A stretch of 64,000 nt of DNA from UBA4877 sp002399345 (GTDB taxonomy: Bacteria > Bacillota > Thermoanaerobacteria > Thermoanaerobacterales > UBA4877): contig DAIORT010000002.1 of NCBI GenBank assembly GCA_036752905.1, forward strand, positions 62,001 through 126,000, in the 5' to 3' direction. This document shows, piece by piece, positions 59,395 through 64,000 of the stretch (position 1 is the first letter of the stretch; the number at the start of each line of letters is the position of its first letter). A program made the position numbers and the translations under genes. Below the pieces are notes generated by a model that did not search any database, was not told the origin of the DNA, and was given only the letters and a program-made list of their open reading frames with translations.

Positions 59395-60321
59395 ATGGAG
59401 AAATATGATTGTATTATAATCGGTGGCGGACCCGCAGGGCTCTCTGCAGCGTTGTATGCCTCAAGAGGCAAGATGAATACATTGGTGATAGAAATGAAGG
59501 AGTTTGGTGGACAGGCCGCTACCACGGATGAGCTGGAAAACTATCCTGGCTCGATGGAGGAACCTACTGGCCCCAAAATTGTTGAAAGAATGCGTGAGCA
59601 GGCGGCTTCTTTTGGAACTAAATTTATTGTTGATGAGGTACTTAATATTGACGCTGAGTCCGATATCAAAAAGATAAAGACAAAGAAGAACGAGTATGAG
59701 ACAAAGACAGTAATATTTGCTACCGGTGCCCAGCCCAGAAAGATAGGATGCCCCGGTGAGGATGAACTTCGCGGAAAAGGTGTGTCATACTGTGCTACAT
59801 GTGATGCCGACTTCTTTACCGATCTTGAGGTTGTGGTGGTTGGCGGAGGTGATTCAGCTGTAAAAGAGGCAATATATCTTACCAAATTTGCCGATAAGGT
59901 TACAGTAATTCATAGAAGAGACCAGCTACGGGCTGCACCCATTCATCAGGAAAAAGCCTTTGCCAATCCTAAGATTAAGTTTGCCTGGGACAGTGTTGTG
60001 GAGAGAATAGAGGGAGACGGTATAGTAGAAAAAGTGGTGCTTAAAAATGTAAAGACAGGTAAACTGACCGATTACCGTACGGACGGGGTCTTTGTCTTTA
60101 TAGGAACAGTACCCAAGGCTGATTTGCTCAAGGGCAAGGTAAAGATGGATAAAAAAGGATATATCATAACCAATGATGATATGGAGACAGGAATAGAAGG
60201 TGTATATGCAGCCGGAGATTGCCGCAGCAAGAGACTCAGGCAGGTTATAACGGCGGCAGCCGACGGTGCCATTGCAGCCACGGCAGCAAATGAATATATA
60301 GATAAAAAGTTTGAATCATGA
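59395..60321 (+). CDS. trxB: Thioredoxin reductase
   Basis: FAD enzyme that reduces thioredoxin with NADPH. It is 308 residues from the ATG at 59395 (GGGGGAGGGTG site; an upstream GTG overlaps it). FAD motif IIIGGGPAGLSAALYAS, redox-active pair in YCATCDADFF, pyridine nucleotide motif VVVGGGDSAVKEAI and C-terminal GVYAAGDCRSKRLRQ are all intact. Confidence 0.93.
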   Translation: MEKYDCIIIGGGPAGLSAALYASRGKMNTLVIEMKEFGGQAATTDELENYPGSMEEPTGPKIVERMREQAASFGTKFIVDEVLNIDAESDIKKIKTKKNEYETKTVIFATGAQPRKIGCPGEDELRGKGVSYCATCDADFFTDLEVVVVGGGDSAVKEAIYLTKFADKVTVIHRRDQLRAAPIHQEKAFANPKIKFAWDSVVERIEGDGIVEKVVLKNVKTGKLTDYRTDGVFVFIGTVPKADLLKGKVKMDKKGYIITNDDMETGIEGVYAAGDCRSKRLRQVITAAADGAIAATAANEYIDKKFES

Positions 60322-60336
60322 GGAGGGTGTACACGT

Positions 60337-61167
60337 TTGGACATAAGGGAATTACAAAAAACAGCGAATGAGATGAGAAAAGATATAATAGACATGATCT
60401 ATACGGCGCAATCTGGTCATCCGGGTGGATCGCTTTCGGCAGCGGATATTTTTGCGGTGCTTTATTTCAAAGAAATGAATGTGGATCCCAAAAATCCTGA
60501 TTGGGAAGACAGGGACAGACTGGTGCTTTCTAAGGGACATGCGTCTCCTGTGCTATATGCGGCACTTGCAGAGAAGGGATTTTTTCCGAAAGATAAATTA
60601 AAGACATTCAGAAAGATAAATACAAAGCTTCAGGGCCACCCCAACATGAATGATACACCGGGAGTGGATATGACCACAGGTTCTCTGGGACAGGGACTCT
60701 CGGCTGCTTGTGGAATGGCTTTGGCAGGCAGACTTGATAAAAAAGGCTACAGGGCCTACGCCGTATTAGGAGATGGTGAGTGTGAGGAAGGCCAGATATG
60801 GGAGGCAGCTATGTCTGCGGCTCAGTATAAACTGGATAATCTTACAGCCATATTGGATCACAACGGTCTTCAGATAGACGGCCGCAATGATGAGGTTATG
60901 AACATAGAGCCGATAGAAGATAAATGGAAGGCATTCGGCTGGTACACCATAAGGATTGATGGCCATGATATGCAGCAAATAATCGATGCCTTGGATAGGG
61001 CCAAAGAAACTAAAGAAAGGCCAACTTTAATAATAGCGAATACTGTGAAGGGCAAGGGAGTTTCATACATGGAAAACCAGGTAGGTTGGCACGGCACTGC
61101 GCCTGACAAAGAGCAAAGGGATAAGGCCATAGAGGAGCTTACGCAGAGAGGTGAAGGCATTGAATAA
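60337..61167 (+). CDS. Transketolase N-terminal subunit
   Basis: Thiamine diphosphate-binding half of a two-subunit transketolase, 276 residues: HPGGSLSAADIFAVLYF, SKGHASPVLYAALAEKG and GDGECEEGQIWEAA (ThDP/Mg site, GDG...). Start is a TTG at 60337 behind GGAGGGTG. It overlaps the C-terminal subunit gene. Works in the non-oxidative pentose phosphate pathway or in pentose synthesis. Confidence 0.93.
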   Translation: MDIRELQKTANEMRKDIIDMIYTAQSGHPGGSLSAADIFAVLYFKEMNVDPKNPDWEDRDRLVLSKGHASPVLYAALAEKGFFPKDKLKTFRKINTKLQGHPNMNDTPGVDMTTGSLGQGLSAACGMALAGRLDKKGYRAYAVLGDGECEEGQIWEAAMSAAQYKLDNLTAILDHNGLQIDGRNDEVMNIEPIEDKWKAFGWYTIRIDGHDMQQIIDALDRAKETKERPTLIIANTVKGKGVSYMENQVGWHGTAPDKEQRDKAIEELTQRGEGIE

Positions 61168-62086
61168 GATAGCTACGAGAGAGGCATACGGTAAGGCGCT
61201 TTTAGAACTCGGCGCGGAAAACAAGGATATAGTAGTGCTGGACGCCGATCTTTCCAAATCTACAAAGACCAACGGCTTTGCTGAGAAGTACCCCGAAAGG
61301 TTCTTTGATATGGGCATAGCCGAGGCGGATATGGTAGGAACAGCCGCCGGCCTGGCCACATGTGGAAAGATACCATTTGCCAGTAGTTTTGCCGTATTTG
61401 CTACAGGAAGGACATATGACCAGATAAGGGATTCCGTATGTTATTCCAATCTGAACGTTAAGATTGCGGCTACTCACGCCGGGCTTTCTGTGGGTGAAGA
61501 CGGAGCTACCCACCAATCTGTAGAGGATATAAACCTCATGAGGGGGCTTCCCAACATGACCGTATTGGTTCCGGCCGATGCGGTATCTGCAGGGAGACTC
61601 GTAAAGCTTGCCGCCGGGTATAAGGGACCGGTGTATATAAGATTGGGCAGGCCGGGCATACCGGTAATATATGATGATGCACAGCAGTTTGAGATTGGCC
61701 GGGCCATAAGAATTAAAGAGGGCAAGGATATAAGTATAATAGCAACCGGAATAATGGTGGCTAAAGCCCTGGAAGCTGCGGATGTACTGAAAAAAGAAGG
61801 TATAACCGCCGATGTTATAGATATGCACACGATTAAGCCCATAGATAAAGATATGATAATTGACACGGCGCGCAAGACTGGCAGGGTGGTAACCTGCGAA
61901 GAACACAGCATATACGGCGGGCTGGGTTCGGCCGTATGCGAGGTACTTTCTGAGAATTATCCTGCACGGGTAAGGAGAGTGGGAGTAAAGGATACGTTTG
62001 GAGAATCGGGTACACCCGATGCGGTTATCAAAAAGTATGGACTTACTGCCGAAGATATTGTAAAGGCAGCTAGGGAAATGTTATAA
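61160..62086 (+). CDS. Transketolase C-terminal subunit
   Basis: 308 residues, pyrimidine-binding and C-terminal domains of transketolase: VVLDADLSKSTKT, FDMGIAEADMVGTAAGLA, THAGLSVGEDGATHQ and CEEHSIYGGLGSAVCEVL. Catalytic Glu is in GIAEAD. I prefer the TTG at 61160 (GAGGTG six bases before) over the GTG at 61151. The overlap with the N subunit ensures equal synthesis. Confidence 0.93.
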   Translation: MNKIATREAYGKALLELGAENKDIVVLDADLSKSTKTNGFAEKYPERFFDMGIAEADMVGTAAGLATCGKIPFASSFAVFATGRTYDQIRDSVCYSNLNVKIAATHAGLSVGEDGATHQSVEDINLMRGLPNMTVLVPADAVSAGRLVKLAAGYKGPVYIRLGRPGIPVIYDDAQQFEIGRAIRIKEGKDISIIATGIMVAKALEAADVLKKEGITADVIDMHTIKPIDKDMIIDTARKTGRVVTCEEHSIYGGLGSAVCEVLSENYPARVRRVGVKDTFGESGTPDAVIKKYGLTAEDIVKAAREML

Positions 62087-62110
62087 TTCCTTTGGAAGGG
62101 AAGGATATTT

Positions 62111-62320
62111 ATGGGAAGTGCTCAAAGACATGTAGAAAATCTAAAAAAAGCTATAGCAATGGAAAAGAAAAATCTTGATCTCTACAAAGAATATGCCAAG
62201 GATGCTCCCGTGGAAGGGTGCGAGCTTATGTATCACGATATTATTACCGAGAGGCAAAAAGATATAGAGACAATGACAAATGCAAAGGATTATTGGGAAT
62301 CTGAACTAGCTAAAAAATAA
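62111..62320 (+). CDS. Small helical protein of unknown function
   Basis: 69 residues, predicted as two long helices with Glu, Lys and His, beginning GSAQRHVENLKKAIAMEKKN. The spacing of Glu and His (residues about 18-50) faintly recalls ferritin-like proteins, but no full metal site is visible. It lies 24 bases behind the transketolase genes with GGAAGGGAAGG as ribosome site and is followed by a terminator. Confidence 0.6.
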   Translation: MGSAQRHVENLKKAIAMEKKNLDLYKEYAKDAPVEGCELMYHDIITERQKDIETMTNAKDYWESELAKK

Positions 62321-62328
62321 TTTACTGG

Positions 62329-62353
62329 AGGCTGCCGGCAGGCAGCCTTTTTA
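62329..62353 (+). terminator. Terminator of the transketolase operon
   Basis: AGGCTGCC/GGCAGCCT stem with a GGCA loop, then TTTTTATTT. Confidence 0.85.
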
Positions 62354-62485
62354 TTTATCAAATAATTTTAAAAGAGTACCTATAATGGTAATTAAATATG
62401 GTATAATCATTGAAAGAATAAATTAACCGGTTAAACCTGAGTTAATTATATATTAATTAATTATAATTAAAGGGAGAGTTTATCA

Positions 62486-63712
62486 GTGAAAACCAAAGTT
62501 TTTAATAACGGTTCTTTTCTTCTTTTATGGTGTGCCAGAACTATTTCTATGTTAGGCGACTCTTTATTTGAAATAGGACTTACCCTTCTGATATATGACA
62601 GGACGGGTTCAACCATTGCCATGGGCATGAATCTCATAATGTTTTTTGTACCTTCATGGATATTCGGTTTTATCGGCGGCGTTGTGGCAGACAGGTATAA
62701 CCGAAAAACAGTTATGGTGTTAAGTGATATTTTGAGGGGAATAATATTGCTTTTTCTTCCTATGTTTATATGCTCGAAGGCCTGGCCGGTGGCATGGGTT
62801 TATATAATAACTTTTATATTGTCAACCCTAGGCCAGTTCTACAATCCTGCTTCCGGTGCCATTGTTCCACAGGTTGTAGATGCCGGCTCGCTGGTGATGG
62901 CCAATTCTGCAATAAATACCGCTAAACAGCTGGTAGGAATAGTGGGACCTGCTTTGGCGGGCATTATTATTGGGCTACATGGGATTACTGCGACAATATA
63001 TGCGAATATCTTTTCTTTTTTTATCAGTTCATTTCTTATATTTTTTATTCATACTATGAACAGCAGTGTTAATATTGAAACAAAAAAGGGTGCCCATGGT
63101 TTTTATACAGGTATTATAGACGGTGTGTCCTACGTAGCCGGCAAAAGGGATCTAAAGTTATTGCTTATGCTTATGTTTATAATCAACGCTTTTTTGGGCC
63201 CACTGAATGTCATATTGCCGGTGTATGCAGACAATACCTTGGGTTATGAGGTTACCGGCTACAGCACGATGCTGTCCGGTTATTCCGTGGGGTCGCTGGC
63301 CGGTGCCGCTTCGGTTGGTTTTATCATGAGATATGCCGGATATGATGTGCTTATAGCAGCAGGTATTGCAACGATAGGAATCGGCCTGGCCACTTTGGGC
63401 ATGTTCGCAAACCTGTATTATGCCATATCCGTGATGGCTGTGGTGGGGATAGGGTCAGGCATTTTAACCGTTATAGCGTCAGTGATGATTCAAAGGACCA
63501 CACCTGAGGATTTACTTGGTAGGGTCCTTAGTACCATGGGTATAATAGGAACTACAACCGTGCCGATTAGCATTGCGGTAACCGGCATACTCTTAAATTA
63601 CATAACCTCAAAGACATATTTTATAATCTGCGGACTCATAGTCCTGGTCTTTCTCGCATGGTACGTTATTCATATAAGGTCGTTTGATATAAACGGCAAA
63701 AGTGTAAATTGA
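62486..63712 (+). CDS. MFS transporter
   Basis: Major facilitator of 408 residues with twelve likely helices. The loop 2-3 motif is GGVVADRYNRKTVMV, a variant of G-x-x-x-D-R-x-x-R/K-R; FYNPASGAIVPQVVDAGSLV after helix 4 is typical of the MFS_3/enterobactin-exporter-like group. The substrate is unknown. GTG start behind AAAGGGAGAG. Confidence 0.85.
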   Translation: MKTKVFNNGSFLLLWCARTISMLGDSLFEIGLTLLIYDRTGSTIAMGMNLIMFFVPSWIFGFIGGVVADRYNRKTVMVLSDILRGIILLFLPMFICSKAWPVAWVYIITFILSTLGQFYNPASGAIVPQVVDAGSLVMANSAINTAKQLVGIVGPALAGIIIGLHGITATIYANIFSFFISSFLIFFIHTMNSSVNIETKKGAHGFYTGIIDGVSYVAGKRDLKLLLMLMFIINAFLGPLNVILPVYADNTLGYEVTGYSTMLSGYSVGSLAGAASVGFIMRYAGYDVLIAAGIATIGIGLATLGMFANLYYAISVMAVVGIGSGILTVIASVMIQRTTPEDLLGRVLSTMGIIGTTTVPISIAVTGILLNYITSKTYFIICGLIVLVFLAWYVIHIRSFDINGKSVN

Positions 63713-63743
63713 TAAGCTATAGAAAAAACAGAGGGATTGTATA

Positions 63744-63850
63744 TCATTGTTGCCGTCTCTGCCCTCGCGGCGAAGGATTTAGATTTAAAGTTTCCGTGAG
63801 CTTAGCTGCCTTGGCAAGGATTACAGCCATTTCTCCCCTGTGAACCCATT
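63744..63850 (-). pseudogene. Remnant of an S-layer homology (SLH) domain
   Basis: On the minus strand the frame reads VHRGEMAVILAKAAKLTETL before it decays and ends at a TGA (63744). This is the core of SLH repeats (R-x-E-M-A-x-x-L-A-x-x-L). A TAA lies directly in front of it and there is no start codon, so it is the remains of a surface protein gene. Confidence 0.5.
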
Positions 63851-63914
63851 AGGTCCATTCTATAAGACTTGCATTTACGTCTCAAGTAAAGATGATTATT
63901 ATATGAGGTTTTTT

Positions 63915-64000
63915 ATGCCTTTACTTTTACAGTGCGTTCGTGGTGAGGAGGAAAAAGAGTGGTATATATGCGATGAAAGAATCATTATAGCAAGGTCTAA
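63915..64000 (+). CDS. Start of a hypothetical gene cut by the window end
   Basis: An ATG at 63915 preceded by ATGAGG opens a frame that stays open to the last base (28 codons, MPLLLQCVRGEEEKEWYICD at the front). Family unknown. It could also be chance. Confidence 0.3.
   Translation, partial: MPLLLQCVRGEEEKEWYICDERIIIARS

Larger units (their letters stand above)
2134..63391. repeat. Dispersed iterated palindrome GGCCWGGCC
   Basis: 29 exact copies counted by eye, starting at 2134, 4692, 5198, 5894, 6474, 7346, 11670, 14776, 22087, 22273, 24842, 24971, 26426, 28811, 28907, 29183, 32593, 36054, 41907, 44156, 44846, 46203, 47011, 47445, 50705, 53157, 61349, 62779 and 63383. The centre base is A or T. 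All lie in coding sequence, in all three reading phases, although the phase GGC-CWG-GCC (Gly-Gln/Leu-Ala) dominates. Many further one-mismatch copies are visible. None occur between 14785 and 22086 (which holds the split sigma module and the foreign island) or between 36063 and 41906. Confidence 0.85.

Noticed and set aside
61202..61906. 234-codon minus-strand frame opposite the transketolase C-subunit gene
   Set aside because: Tyr/His/Cys-rich composition typical of an antisense shadow, with no family pattern; the sense gene is clearly real.
1..64000. CRISPR array, rRNA operon or intact insertion sequence
   Set aside because: No regularly spaced repeat array, no rRNA-like stretch and no intact transposase gene is visible anywhere in the window.

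Overview
The window looks like chromosomal DNA of an endospore-forming, probably anaerobic member of the Clostridia. Sporulation genes (spoIID, a spoIIQ-like M23 peptidase, spoIIID), Rex, the FakA/FakB pair, Asp23, a CbiM-type nickel/cobalt permease with Lar cofactor genes, a csaB-type wall pyruvyl transferase and MazEF beside alr all point that way. GC content is moderate. Most genes use many ATA (Ile) and AGG/AGA (Arg) codons. I cannot name the genus.

Layout. 1-3.0 kb: preT (cut by the window start) and preA, then a DUF1097 membrane protein. 3.1-3.5 kb: tRNA-Arg(CCU) followed by a decayed XRE-type repressor. 3.6-8.2 kb: a niacin-type ECF S component, DUF3842, CbiM/NikM and PDGLE nickel transport proteins and larE-larB-larC, a pincer nickel cofactor cluster without larA. 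8.4-18 kb: arginase-like protein (minus strand), secA, prfB with its programmed frameshift, a C26 peptidase plus asparaginase II pair, and asp23-fakA-fakB. 17.9-19.2 kb: a minus-strand module in which a sigma factor is divided over two polypeptides and coupled to a small holin-like membrane protein. 19.2-21.9 kb: an island of different codon usage with an archaeal-type ornithine cyclodeaminase-like enzyme and an EamA exporter, followed by a broken YafQ-like toxin. 22-26.3 kb: rRNA methyltransferase, FMN riboswitch with ribU, spoIID, spoIIQ-like gene, spoIIID.

26.3-36.4 kb: uridine kinase-like gene with a coupled small ORF, a ferritin-like/VIT1 protein, pepT, sfsA, tsaE-tsaB-rimI-tsaD, a D-Ala-D-Ala ligase-like ATP-grasp gene and rex. 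36.5-41.1 kb (minus strand): an AbgB-like amidohydrolase, a GltS-type symporter and asnB. 41.4-45.6 kb: small lipoprotein and membrane proteins, a Prok-RING/RDD protein, gene fragments, an SDR enzyme, DUF6514-like protein. 45.6-52 kb: acpS, nnrED fusion, alr, mazE-mazF, a chemoreceptor overlapping a secreted protein. 52-64 kb: ppsA, DUF5693, a csaB-tagA fusion, yitT, trxB, split transketolase, an MFS transporter, an SLH-domain remnant and a gene start cut by the window end.

Two signals stand out. One is a palindromic 9-mer, GGCCWGGCC, which I counted 29 times by eye. It occurs in many unrelated genes and is absent from the island and its flanks. It behaves like a highly iterated palindrome. 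The other is the split sigma/holin module with direct repeats between its promoter and its first gene. Promoters are called only where both hexamers and a 17-18 bp spacer are visible. Terminators are called from readable inverted repeats.
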